A DNA stretch of 64,000 nucleotides from contig OX327697.1 in assembly GCA_946807835.1 (NCBI GenBank), positions 18,796,001 to 18,860,000 of the forward strand, read 5' to 3'. The position numbers were made by a program, and so were the translations under genes. This document shows, piece by piece, positions 1 through 13,500 of the stretch. The notes beneath the pieces were generated by a model. It searched no databases. It was given only the letters and a program-made list of their open reading frames with translations, and was not told the DNA's origin. Origin of the DNA: Ailanthus altissimus (taxonomy: Eukaryota > Streptophyta > Magnoliopsida > Sapindales > Simaroubaceae). Positions within the stretch are counted from its first letter, which is position 1. Every line of letters starts with the position of its first letter.

Positions 1-2470
1 TTGCTTAAATGGGCCTACATGCAAAACCATATGCAATCTTTGAAGGCGTGGATTATGTGTGACAGGTTGTACTCTGGTTTAAAGTGTGTCGCCGAATCTT
101 CTCCTAAACAAAACAGCTACATAGCTGCTTATTCTTTTTCTTCTTTTTTTTTCATTTAAAAAAAAAAATTATTTATGTATATATTTTTATTTTTTAAAAT
201 TTTTTTATTGATATCTTCGTGATTTTTGTATTCCGTTAATTTATTTGCTTATATGTTAGAAAATGAATTGCTCATTAAAAGATTTACATATTCTATTTCC
301 TGTTCTTATTCCTTATCTTCAACAAGTGATGAAACATGGCTTAAATTGTAATCCAGGTTTAATTGTTCAGATATGGATGCAATTAAATGATAACACATGA
401 TTTACATAATTCTATTTTGTTAACATTCAAATGTAATATAATTAATTAATCAATAATATTATAATGTAAGACTCTTGATATAAAACATAAAAATTTATTC
501 AAAAAAAAAAAGATATAAAACATAAAAATAAAAAATTATTAAAATATTATATAAAAATTAAATAGATATATTATAGTTCACTAAAACTTATTGTTGTTAT
601 AAAAAAAGATACATATAAATCCCAAAATAAAAAATTATTCTATTTAGAATTAAAGATAGAGAAATGAAAACCTACGAGATAGGATAATTTACTTTTACGC
701 AAGAGAGACAATACATAATTTTATTAGAAGTTAAAATATGCAAACTTTCTTTTTATCTTTTTAAGTGATATTTAGATGAATGAAAGTTTTTTTGTTTTTT
801 TCTCTATGTATATATAGGTACATTATTCAAAATTTAAATAAAAAAACACAGAAGAAAAACCCACAGTATTCATTCTAGAAGTGCAAATCGCTTTTATTTT
901 TTTATTTAAAAAATAAAAGAGAGAGGGAAGGAAAGATGATGTTGAATATTTTGTATCGTTCGTTCGTTTCTGGGATGAGATTGAAGAAAAAAGGTGTGAG
1001 AAAGGATCGTTAAAATCGTTGAACAAATCTTTCTCACCAAGGATATAATCACAGACTTTGAAAACAATGACCACTTTTCTTTTTTATCTTTTTATGAGTT
1101 ACGTCTAATCAATGCCAAACAAAATTTATAAGAAATCTTTAAGGCTATCTTGGCCCCACTCATATCATATTTTTCGAAAATTAAACCACGATCATAAAAA
1201 AATCTAATCAATAATTTTTTTATAAAAAAATTGTAATTATTCTCATGACATGATGCGTTTGACTCTTAGGAACATAATTTGTAAAGAAATTTTGAAAGCA
1301 TCAAATAAAGGCAAAAACGAAATCATTTGGAAATGTTTTGAAAGTCCATAAGCAAATCTTACTATGTAGTAGTAGTAGTAGTAGGAGTAAGAATTTTCTC
1401 TCAACTTATGATAGCAGTTCTTTGTTTTTTTCAATTAGAATTCCAGATACTAACCACCTCATTAATTTAGTAGTTTGATACCAACATTTTTAATGTTAGA
1501 ATATTAAATTTGAGTCGGTTGACTTCTCTTTATTAAGAGAATTAATTTATAATGAATACAAGCCAATCTCTCCATTAAAAGGGTACTAATTGATTTGTAA
1601 GTTAATTTATAATGAGTATAATTTTTAACGGTGTTGATTGACTTGTAAGTTGATTAATTTAAAAAAAAAAAAAGAATTTAAAGTCAGATTAATGAATATG
1701 ACCATTTCTAAGAACTCGATTAAGGATACAGTATTTTCTTTTTAATTTTTTTTTAACAAAGAGAAAAAGGAATTCAAACTTAAAATTTTCACTTAAATAA
1801 AAAGAATAAATACATTAAAAATTATTTACTACTAATACAATAAAGATAACTACCTAACTCAATAATTTGAAACAATTATATATTTTTAACATAAATTTCG
1901 ATATACCAAGTTCTTATATAAATTCTTTTATGTATTGATTTAATGCGACAATATGATCATATTATTATATCACTAGCCTTTTTAAGTTCCCTATTTCTGT
2001 ATGTATTGTGTTAACATTATTACTTTATTACAAGTTTGCTGTAACCTAAGATGTTGGTTGCTGTATCAAATTTTTTGAATTAAAATTAAGAATTTGTCAG
2101 GTGAATTACAGAGTCACAGAGAGGTGGATGCATGAATCTACCAGTAAAACACATTTCATACTGATTGTTTATGGGATGCAAATCTTAAAAGGGAATCAAA
2201 AGAAAATTGTCCTCTGTATCTTGTTCTTGTGGCACTACCCATCCCACCTGCGCAAGATATATGGGTAAGCTTCACATGATTTCACATTTTCAATCCCCAA
2301 AAAAATAAATAAATAAAAGAAGACCCACCCATTTGCTTGCATCAGCTGTATCTTTTGTGAGGATTTGATTGGGTCCCACCCTTTTGCTTTCATCTTAAAC
2401 TTTCCCATTTTCACATTTTAATTTTTGTTTTTTAATTTTTGTTTTTTTAGCCTCTTTCAACAACTCTTTC
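1..2470. other. AT-rich upstream region of the response regulator
   Basis: No gene is supported here: the open frames are short, low in complexity and without recognisable domains. There is a short (TAG)n run near 1366-1384. The stretch at about 400-740 resembles 30600-30930 in wording and order, so part of it is probably a dispersed repeat. The last few hundred bases are the likely promoter of the gene at 2834. I did not find a convincing cluster of cytokinin-response (AGATT-type) sites. Confidence 0.5.
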
Positions 2471-2476
2471 TTACAA

Positions 2477-2484
2477 TATAAATA
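2477..2484 (+). promoter_or_regulatory. TATA box of the response regulator gene
   Basis: TATAAATA lies in a run of AT sequence followed by the C-rich stretch AACCCACCCTCCCATC, as expected for a plant TATA box and start region. It is about 350 bases before the start codon, which leaves room for a leader of roughly 320 bases that includes CT-rich and (GAA)n stretches (2792-2818). The transcription start itself cannot be seen. Confidence 0.6.
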
Positions 2485-2646
2485 AAAACCCACCCTCCCA
2501 TCATCTTCATTTGTGTCCTTAAAATCCCCATATAGATTTGATTTGATTTCTTTATTTTATTCGTTTTATTTGTAATTTTTTATTTGCATTTGATTACCCT
2601 GTAATTCAAGACCCAGTTACCAAAGAAAATATTCAAGGATTTGGGA

Positions 2647-2697
2647 ATGAAAACTGGTCGGAGTTTGCTTCGTGGAATTTGGTGGGTCTTCTTATAA
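2647..2697 (+). promoter_or_regulatory. upstream ORF in the leader (16 codons)
   Basis: An ATG in the predicted 5' leader opens a frame reading MKTGRSLLRGIWWVFL and stops 137 bases before the main start. It does not overlap the main ORF, so reinitiation would be needed if it is translated. It could dampen translation of the regulator. The inference depends on the leader being unspliced and starting near the TATA box at 2477. No conservation data are available here. Confidence 0.35.
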
Positions 2698-2833
2698 TTT
2701 CAATACAAAGCTAACCCCGTCTTCTTCTTCTCATTAATCTCGCACCTCATTTGCACTTTCAATTTTCATTGCAAACAAAATCAATATTCGGAGAAGAGGA
2801 AGAAGAAGAAGAAGAAATAACACACTAATTCCA

Positions 2834-4316
<1,483 letters not shown>

Positions 4317-4360
4317 CCAAACCAATCATGGAAATTAGTTTTCATTGCTTTTTGAAGTTT

Positions 4361-4386
4361 TGATCTGGACGATGCCATCCAGATCA
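4361..4386 (+). other. hairpin in the 3' untranslated region
   Basis: TGATCTGGA (4361-4369) and TCCAGATCA (4378-4386) are perfect inverted repeats around an 8-base loop, 45 bases after the stop codon. In RNA this would form a 9-bp stem. It is followed by a poly-T run. A role in mRNA stability is possible but not shown. Confidence 0.55.
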
Positions 4387-5192
4387 TTCTCTTCTTTTTT
4401 TTTTTTTTAATTTTCTTGTTGGACTTAAATGCAGGCTGAATAGAAATGTAGAGATAGAATCTCTTCATGTATACATATTACATGAAAATATTTCAATCCA
4501 ATTTTGTTTCCTAATTATACACGTAAACAGAAGAGGAAAAAGAATCTATTTCAATGTGATTTCTAGATCTGAAAAATAGCGGTGAAGTTAACCAAAACGC
4601 AGACAACTAGTCGTAGGAACAATAATTACCATTGTGTAATTTATCTACTTAATTATTAAAACATTCATTAAGAGTATATTTATAATTGTACTAAGCCCAT
4701 AGACTTTCCTTCCCATAAATAGGTGGCTCACGAAAATAAATGGAAGGAATCAATTTATTTTAAGAAAACTTTCTCTCTAAAATCATTTTCTCTAAAAATA
4801 CCAATTCCTCTTGAAGTTCCTGAAAGCTCTTAAAACCTTCAGTAGTATTATAGTTTTTTTACATAAATCTAAGGAATTTTTGTCTAATTTTGATGTGTTT
4901 AGTTATAAAAGAAAAGAAAATTGTATAAATGATTAAATTAAATAAACGCCCCCAAATTTTTGTTCTTTACGAAAATTTTTCTTTAGGATTTAGGGTTGGA
5001 TGTATAAGCCTTTTCAAAGTAAAATATAATTTTTATTTTGGAAAGAAGTAAAATATGGATTCAATTTAATAATTATAAAAAAGTGAAAAAACAGATTTAG
5101 AATAAACCAAAATTGAAACTTTGTGGTCAACCCATTAAAAGTATATAATCGGAGTAAATATTATTATTTATTAATTCCTTTCCATGAAATCT
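4387..5192. other. 3' flank of the regulator with an LTR-like remnant
   Basis: No gene is seen. The poly(A) site is probably within the first 120 bases. Around 4690-4850 the sequence reads CCATAAATAGGTGGCTC followed by repeated TTTCTCTCTAAAA words, the layout of a TATA box and transcribed R region in small plant LTRs. No partner LTR or target duplication was found, so this is a weak call. Confidence 0.3.
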
Positions 5193-5200
5193 AATACGAG

Positions 5201-5768
5201 TAGGGATGATAAAATAGGCCATGACACAATTATTTTACATGCTTTAAATGAATATAAATAAGAAAAATTGACACGATTAATAAATAGATCGAATTTGTGT
5301 TACCTATTTATTAATCGTGTCGAATACGTGTTTGAGATATATGATTTATTTATTCATTTAAGTCACGTTTAATTAAATATAAAAAAATAAAATTATAAAT
5401 AAAAAATAAAAGTAAATAATTAAAAAAAAATTTGTGACTTAAACGTGTTTTAAACGAATCAAATCGTATATAATTGTATAAATAAATCAAATCGTGTATA
5501 ATCATTTAAACAAATCTAATCGTAAACGAATTAAATCATGTATAATTGTATAAACGAATCGAATCGTAAATAAATTAAATTAAATTTATTTATTTAAACG
5601 TGTCTAATCGTATCCTATTGTGTAATTTGTTTAGTAAACGAATTGAATTTGTATTTGAGTGTTTGATTCGTTTAATAAACGAATCGTAAATGAATATAAT
5701 AAAAATTTATTAATATTTTATAATGATATTACGCGAACACAATTCGTTTACATGAATTACCACCCCTA
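5201..5768. mobile_element. non-autonomous hAT-like DNA transposon
   Basis: The ends are inverted: TAGGGATGATAA on the left and, reversed, TAGGGGTGGTAATTC on the right. They are flanked by 8-bp direct repeats AATACGAG (5193-5200) and AATACAAG (5769-5776), one transition apart. Eight-base duplications with short TAGGGGTG-type ends are typical of hAT elements. The 568-bp interior has no coding frame. It is filled with repeated words such as AAACGAATC and AATCGTA in both orientations, which resemble subterminal transposase-binding sites. Confidence 0.7.
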
Positions 5769-5776
5769 AATACAAG

Positions 5777-6016
5777 AATTGAACCGTTATAGGTGTCTCA
5801 CACCAGACTTGTTTAAGTTTAACGTTCAATTCCATAAGTTATTGATTCTATTTTATTTTTAAAAATTTTATGTTTATGAAAGGAATTGTATGATACTGTT
5901 GAATCATAACTAAGTCCCTCCTGTAGAGGTATTTGTAGGAGATAAATACATCTTGGCCCTTCTAATTATTGGACCAAAGCTCAATAGGCCTATAAAAGAC
6001 TTGGTTACTTAACTTT
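5777..6016. other. short spacer between hAT-like element and copia-1
   Basis: No gene. The words CAATAGGCCTATAAAAGACTT near 5980 look like a promoter or LTR TATA region, but no repeat boundary could be drawn. Confidence 0.3.
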
Positions 6017-6309
6017 TGTCGTGAACATAAGATGAAAAAGTAAAATTTGTGAAGTGTAAAGTGTAATATAAATAAAATACTTTTTGTAAATATTAATATT
6101 TTCATATATATTCACATACATATACACTTGTATATAAATAGAAGCATACAACTCATGTTTATAAAGTGAACAAAGGGAAAAAAAAAGTTGGTTTCTTTCC
6201 ATGTGAAATTTTGGTAGAGGATATATACAATATTTACATATATATAGTACTATTTACATATACAATATTATTTTTTTATACACTACTATTTACTAATATA
6301 TTTATAATA
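6017..6309 (-). repeat. copia-1 3' LTR
   Basis: Aligns along its length with 29433-29745, sharing blocks such as AATATTAATATTTTCATATAT-like runs, TTGTATATAAATA and AATATATTTATAA. The first ten bases read TGTCGTGAAC against TGTTGTGAAT in the partner. Divergence is high, so the copy is old. Confidence 0.6.
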
Positions 6310-8324
6310 TTCCTTTTTGAATTGCACCATAATCCCAACTTCCGCTTTAGGTTATACCACATTTAGTTATATTTTATATTACTAAAGAAAAAACTAGTAG
6401 GACAAAAATCTAAACAAAATAAATACAACTCTATGATGTATAGTGGTGTTGAACGTGTTTAATACTGTTTTATTAAAAATCTTTCGTAAAAATCTAGTGG
6501 GATCAAACCTGATAAAAAAAAAAAAGTGCAGTGTACGTTTGCAACTAATGCAATTTCTTCATTTCAAGGAATATAGTCCCCCACAAAATATCATCCATCA
6601 ATTTGATAATTTGCTGAGTTGATGCAAGATAATCTTGTGAACCAATCTTTCCAAGGCTGATGTAAAATTTAATGAACAGATTTGCAAATTTATCTGTGGA
6701 ATGTATTTGTTTAACATCAATCCTCACTATTGCAGCTCATGAGTGTAGAAGAATTGTTTGGTTCTGTCTTCTTTTAATATTTTTACCTCTAACTTGAGTA
6801 ATACAATCAACATTATCTTCATGTGTTATAGTTGGAATATCTATTACAAAGGATAAGCTGCATGTACTCTGAATGTGATGAATAAAAGATCTAACCATAT
6901 GCATTCCTTATTTGCTTCATGGAATGTAAGAATCTTAAAGTGATTGGAGGAGGTAGCAACTAAAGTTTTTTTTTCTTAGATCTCTATGAGATTGTTGAAT
7001 TGTTGTAAGTAAAAGATATCTTATTTGCAAGTGGGTCTTATAGGGATCATATAAATGCTTAGCATTTGTATAACCAATTAGACTTGAATTTTTTGTTGTT
7101 TCACTAGAATAAAATAATTCTATATTTATCGTTCCACGAAGGTAACGAAATATTTGCTTAACACCATTCCAATAACATTGAGTTTATGCAAAATAAGTTT
7201 ACTACAAAAGTTAAATCTAGTCTAATACATTGGGCTAGATAAAATAAATCATTAGTTATATTGAGCTATAGTGTTTTTAGACCAAGTATCTTTTCACTAT
7301 CACCTATTGGAAGAAATGGATCCTTTTTAGAATCAAGAGATTGAATAACAATATAAATATATAACGGATGAGTTTTATCCATATTGAATCTTTTCACAGT
7401 CTTTTCAATATGACTAAATAGATTTGTGCTCGATTTGTAGACCGAAGTAATATTTTATTTTCCTAAGAATTCATTTTAAATTATGTATGCTACAATCTCT
7501 AGGAGCTCTTCAGCAGTCATAAACAGATTCATATCATTCACATATATACCATAATAGTAAAACTCAAAATTTGATTTCTTTATGAATATACATGGGCATA
7601 CACATATTGGGTTATTAATATAACCTTTCTTTATCAAGTATTCATTTAAATAGTTGTATTATATATGCCCAGATTATTTTAATCCATAAAAAGTTTTTGT
7701 AACTTGATTGAATATAATATATGATTACATGCTTCAAGCATGTTAAATTCTTCAGGAATTTTTCATATAAATATTTGTGTCAATTGACCTATATAGGTAA
7801 GTTGGCACTTACTTTATAGGACTCACATCAAGCCTTTTATGAGATTATTAATCTTATCAAAATATAATTGTGTTTATCACTAGGAAATAAGTTTTATAAT
7901 AATTAATGATAGGTTTTTGCTAGAAATCTTGAACAACAAGTCTTATTTTATATCTGATGATCTTATTGTTTTTATTATATTTTTGTACAATAAACTCATT
8001 TATATCTATGAGTTTGACATCTTCAAGTATCTGGACTATAGGTCCAAAAAACTTCATGTTTGGCTAGAGAATGCAATTCTAGTTGAATTGCTTATTTCAT
8101 AAAGCTAGTCATGCCTTTTTTTTTGCATTTAATAGTTTGCAACTCAAAATTATCATTCATAATATTAGTAGCTACTACAAATGAGAACACGTTGTCGACA
8201 ACTACTCCATTACGTTTTCACATTTCTTTTGAGTAAGTATAATTTGTACAATTTTTTTCATTTTAAAAATCTTGTGCTTCTTCTATACTAATGTCTCTTC
8301 TAAGACTTTTATTTATTCGGGAAC

Positions 8325-8396
8325 TTCTGTCTCTTTGAGAATTTCTGTCTCTTCAGAGATTTGTGTCTCTTTGGAAACTTATGTCTCTTCAAGGAC
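8325..8396 (-). repeat. four 18-bp tandem units coding a hexapeptide repeat
   Basis: Four consecutive 18-base units, each with GTCTCTT at the same place, read on the minus strand as (V/I)(S/L)(E/K)ET(E/Q). They lie between the integrase and reverse transcriptase remnants of copia-1, the variable hinge of the polyprotein. The last unit now carries a stop codon. Confidence 0.7.
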
Positions 8397-8816
8397 TATT
8401 AACTCTTTTGATGTTAATGATTTAGAAAATGTGAATTTATTAGAACATCATTTTTAACAGAATCTTGATTTTTCATTTTCTTTTTTCGTTAGTGGAACAA
8501 TATCATTTTGAGCTAAGTGATTTATCATGCTTCTGGCGTGCAATGGAAAATTTATTTTGCTACATTTTAATTAGATTGTATTTTTGAAACAATTGTCCAG
8601 ACTAGTGGTAGCTAGTATATATATGAGTTGGTTACTCTTAATGCATTTTTATTTACAATTATAAAATGAATAATTCTTCACACTTTATTTTTATATTGAT
8701 TTGTGTAAAGATCCAACTAAGATATAGTAGTTGTCTTTCAAGAAAAATCATGCCTTACTTCAAGAGGCATTTTTGTTTCCTAAAAAATATTGTCTTAAAA
8801 AAAATGCCAATTTGCG

Positions 8817-8953
8817 AATTGTGCGGTAAATAGATCGCCTATTAAAAGTTTAAGATAATTGATGGTGAGTTAAAAACTAATATAAATTGTGCGGTAAATA
8901 GAAGGTCTATTAAAAATTTAAGATAATTGATGGTGAGTTAAAAACTAATATAA
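8817..8953 (-). repeat. 68-bp tandem duplication in copia-1 pol remnant
   Basis: The segment starting AATTGTGCGGTAAATAGA is repeated at a period of 68 bases with few differences. 68 is not a multiple of three, so the duplication shifts the coding frame. It must have arisen after, or as part of, pol decay. Confidence 0.8.
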
Positions 8954-10564
8954 ATCCTCAAGTTGTTGAGGTCCTATCTTAGTTCATTATGGGAGTGCTA
9001 TAGGTATATACACATCACAAACAAAGATATACAGAGATATACCTAACTGATGATATATTACAAGTTATAATGGATAATATTGATGATATACAATCGGCTT
9101 AAAATAAATTAATGTTGCAGTATGTAGAATAGTATGACCTTATGAAAAAATTGGTAATTTGTGTGAATATTAATAAAGTTTATATAATTACCTGGATTCT
9201 TTTAAGAATTCTACTAATCCTTTTTGTGTATAAATATGTGATACAAGATGTTCTACATTAATTTCTACTAATGTACAATTGTTCAATATATGTAAAGTTT
9301 ATCAGCATAATCTATACATATGTTTTAATAGAGTAGTATGAAAATTGTGCCCTCATTTTAATAATTTGTGTCAATAATTTAGTAAATGCAACATTTTGTA
9401 TAGATAGTAAATAAACATGTGACTACTATATAGATGTATCAATCAAAATTATAAACTAGTGAAAAGGTCTATTTGGTGAATGAATTGATTCACAAATATC
9501 TTCTTGAATCTTTTGTGAGAATAGACTAATATTAGAGGGAGATGCTCTACCAACAAGTTTTTCTTATGAGCAAGCGGTATAAATATTTTCTAGATAATAG
9601 AATCTTCAAGTTCTTTAATGGATGCCTATGAGAATTTTTAATTATCCTTCACATCATTGTTGATCCTAGATGACCAAAGAGGTCATGTTATAGTACAAAT
9701 ATTTTTGGATTACTAAACTTTTGTTTTATTACTGCATAGCTTTCAATTGAATTTATAACTGTATAATACAAACTAGATGATAATACTGAAAGTTTTTCAA
9801 GTATGCATTTCTTTTTTGAGACGTTAGAAGTAATGCAAAGATATTCTGCATTATTTTCACTTAAAATCTCAATGGGATATCCATTTCGCCAGATATCTCT
9901 AAACTAAGTAGATTTCTTTAGGATTTGTCTGTGTATGTGTATAAAGTTTCATTTATATATATATATATATATATAATTTTATTTCACTTGCTAACAAGAT
10001 CATTGCTCTTATAGAGCCTTTAATCAAATATACAGGACCTGATATATTATTGACTTGATATTTAATATTTCTTACCTTGAATGATAGTATACATAGCGGT
10101 GTTGTTAGCTAAACAAGCACCTCTGAATTTTTAAAGTGGACAATTCATCTCTAAAAATCATTCTTTTCATTAAAATAAAAGTTCATGATAGATATCAAGA
10201 TGATACATTATAAAAATTATATTTGATACAAAATGATCTAACATAGAAATATTAATAAAAGCTTAATGATTGATGTTCTATTCTTATCCAAAAATAAATT
10301 AGTGACATTCATATGAGTAAGATTGTAGGATCTTAAGTCATCACTAAAATGTCTCTTCATTCTTTCCCTTTACCTTAATAAATGCCTCATAATTTACTAT
10401 ATCAATAATAAGTATTTTCTTAATACTTAGGGCGGTTATTCTTTATATTATTTTTTTTATCTTGATGTTTCAACTACCTTTAGTATTCCTCTATTCTTGG
10501 TCTTTATGGCACTAAGAGGGTGATAGGACAAGCAGGGCTACGTCATAATAACTGAACATACTTG

Positions 10565-13500
10565 CATATATTAAGAAATGTCATTATGCAAGTATATTAT
10601 CAAATATTATATTTTTGATCTAATTTTATCGATGCGGTTCTATCGGTGAAATTCATTAATATAGATTAGTATATGTCTATATCTGGATGATCTAGATGAT
10701 TAGTTTTAGCAAACTATGAGTTTAGTAGAAGCTAGTATAAATATACAAGTACTATGTGAGGAGTGGATACTGAACAAGAATCAATAAAGACCTCTAATAG
10801 ATATCCCGTAAATTCATTAGTGAAGCATCTTCTCAAGTTGAGTAGTATTTGTGGTCTCTAGACCTGAGCACTATGATGGGCTTTTGAGTGATCCATCATA
10901 CTTAGGTTTCACATATGTCAGAGACCTTTCATGGTCTGACCGCTAGGTATGGTCCAATGCTCATGGAGTCCAGTGTGCGTATATATGAGATCAGTTAGCT
11001 CATATAACTGAATTGTATATCCTGATGCTCCGAGATTATATTTTAAAAAGTATTGTAACTAAAAGCATAAACCTCAGAAAGTATATTTTGAAGGGATAAA
11101 CAATATCATAAAAGTGCATGTGAATATTATTTATGGAAATGTAAATCTGGAGATAAGTTCATGGTTGAGCAAATAGAGATTTAACGGTGATGGTCTATAT
11201 CTTTGCTCTTCTAGATATAAATGATGGAATGATTATACGAATATGCTATAACCTCAACTTGCATGGTCTAATGCGTCGCTTTATAATATCTATAACGTGT
11301 GTATGGGGCATCATTCATAGATATATGAAAGAGCTCCATATGACAAACCAGACATGGACCTAGAGAGTCTCATAATATGAAGTATCCTCATTGCGCACTA
11401 GGATAACAGACTAGATTGAATAAGCTGATCCAGTAAATTTCAGTAAAATCAAATAATTATTTTAGGATCCTTCGAAATCTGCATTTGTCAAGACTTAATT
11501 GTTAAGCATACCACTTAATTAGTTAACAAGAGTTGTTAATAAATAGGATATTGACAAGTGGTATAATTTGGTCCATTGATTGTTTTTATCTTAGATTTAC
11601 CATTTAACGTTGGTAGTAAAAATATGTAAGGTAAAAGTAATTATTCAAAATTATTTTGAATAATTATATTAAATATTATTAGATAATATTATAACAAGTG
11701 CTTTTATGGCAATGGACCATATGTTGGCCATTCAAAACATTTAAATAATTTAAATATTAGGTATTTAAATATTTGTTGGCCATTAAATGAAATAAATTGT
11801 TAATTTATTAAGAAGATGTACCAACCATTAATTATAATAGAGCACTTTGTTAATAGGCCATCAATTGTTTCCATTATATATGATAATAATAGGTGTATTA
11901 TGACGATGATGTTGGAAAAGTAAAATGAATGAATTTTGGCTACGACACATTCGGTAAGTGCATGAGAGAGAGAAGTGTACTTTATTTATCAAAGAGTTGA
12001 GAAAACAAATGAACTCTCTCCTTTTTTTCTTCACTCATGGAGGCCAATCATGCATAAAAGAAAATAGAGAAAAAAAATTAGTTTTACACAAGAGTTATTC
12101 AAAATATTTTTCTATAAAAATTATTTCTAAGTTTTTATGTAAGAGTTGCATAAACATATTAATCATATCTATTTTCTTGGAAATAATATTTGTATCCAAA
12201 GAGTTTTAATATATATTGCTAGAAATTCTAAATTAAAACTACCGTTCTAGCTCTATAATCACATAAAACTGTTATAGATTAGAATTGTTTAAAATACACT
12301 TCAAGGTGAGCTCTTCACTTGAATAGTTAGAGGATTTGAAGATTTTGTAAAGCTATTTTTATAGCAACCAGTATCCGCAACCGGTAAGAATAAGTATTTA
12401 TATATATATATATAAATATATATATTTTATTTGTATATAGGTGATACTTGATTTATGTATTATTATTATTAGTATTTGTATAGGTTAAGCACACAATATT
12501 AGTATTGGGTTTATTTGCAAGACTTTAGATTTATTTTAGGGACCAAATTATAATACTTTAAAATTTTTGAGGGCTAATTCGTAAATACTAAAAATTAGCC
12601 TCTTAGTATAAAAATACACTTTTGAAACCATAATTCACTCATTTTTGTTAAGCCACCTCTTTTAGAGTGAGAAAAGAGAGAAAGAAAAGGGAAAGAAAGA
12701 GAAGAAGAAGAAGAAGAAAAAGAAGAAAAAGAAGAAGAAAGTTAGAATTTAAGCTTTAAGAAGTATATTATAACTCTTTCTTAGTGTCTTGGTGTTAAAT
12801 TAATTAATTCCTTTAAGTTTTAATTTTTAAAAATATGTACAATTGAGGATTTTATGTGAATTTCGTAAGATATTATGAGAATTGATGATGATCTATGTAG
12901 ATAGCTTGATAATTCATGATGAATTGCAGAATTTCTACTTGATAGTATCTTGATCCAAGAATTTTATAAATTGTTGTCCTTTGATTCTGATTTTGAATTT
13001 TGAGTATATGAAATTAGACATGTTTAGAATCATTTGAGACTTTGAATCAATTGAAAATTCTAAAAATTGAATTTGTAGTGAAATTACGAAAATGACCTGA
13101 AATTATAGAAATTTCCTATGCTAACAGTATGATACTGTAACAAATAATTTTGATTTGTAGAATGATCTTTAAAAATTATAAATTTATGAAATATGATAAT
13201 TTTATATGTCTAATATGATATAATCATAATTGAGAATTTAGATCAATATGGTTAAATTGTTATGATTTTCTAAAGAGTGTCAGCTCATTGCAGTATTTGA
13301 TTAACAGATTTTTAAAGCTATAGAATAAAACAGTTTTAAAATACTTTTGGCAGTGATTTTGAAGTGAAATATTTATCATGGATTGAGATATGTGCTAAGA
13401 GTAATTTTGTAATAGTTTTATAATTTTTGAATTAGTATATGATTTTATAAAATTGGGAGATTAAATACTATTCTGTAAATATCTTGATCTTGTCAGGTTA

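Larger units (their letters stand above)
6545..10500 (-). pseudogene. copia-1 pol remnant (integrase, reverse transcriptase, RNase H)
   Basis: Read on the minus strand, broken frames match copia polyprotein order. Around 9600-9720 there is an HDLFGHLGSTMM-like GAG-pre-integrase word. Around 7500-7600 there are reverse transcriptase remnants. Around 7000-7200 a HWNGVKQIFRYLRGT-like motif is followed by a GYTNAKHLYDPYKTH-like RNase H start. At 6545-6727 the end reads IDVKQIHSTDKFANLF. There are many stops and shifts, so it is not functional. The word set suggests a lineage different from the other copias in the window; I did not assign a clade. Confidence 0.65.

Noticed and set aside
8272..8457. 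Serine/valine-rich open frame on the plus strand
   Set aside because: It is the complement of the hexapeptide repeat in the minus-strand copia-1 pol remnant.
9950..9978. (AT)n run as a possible regulatory site
   Set aside because: Simple microsatellite within a degenerate retroelement; nothing ties it to a function.
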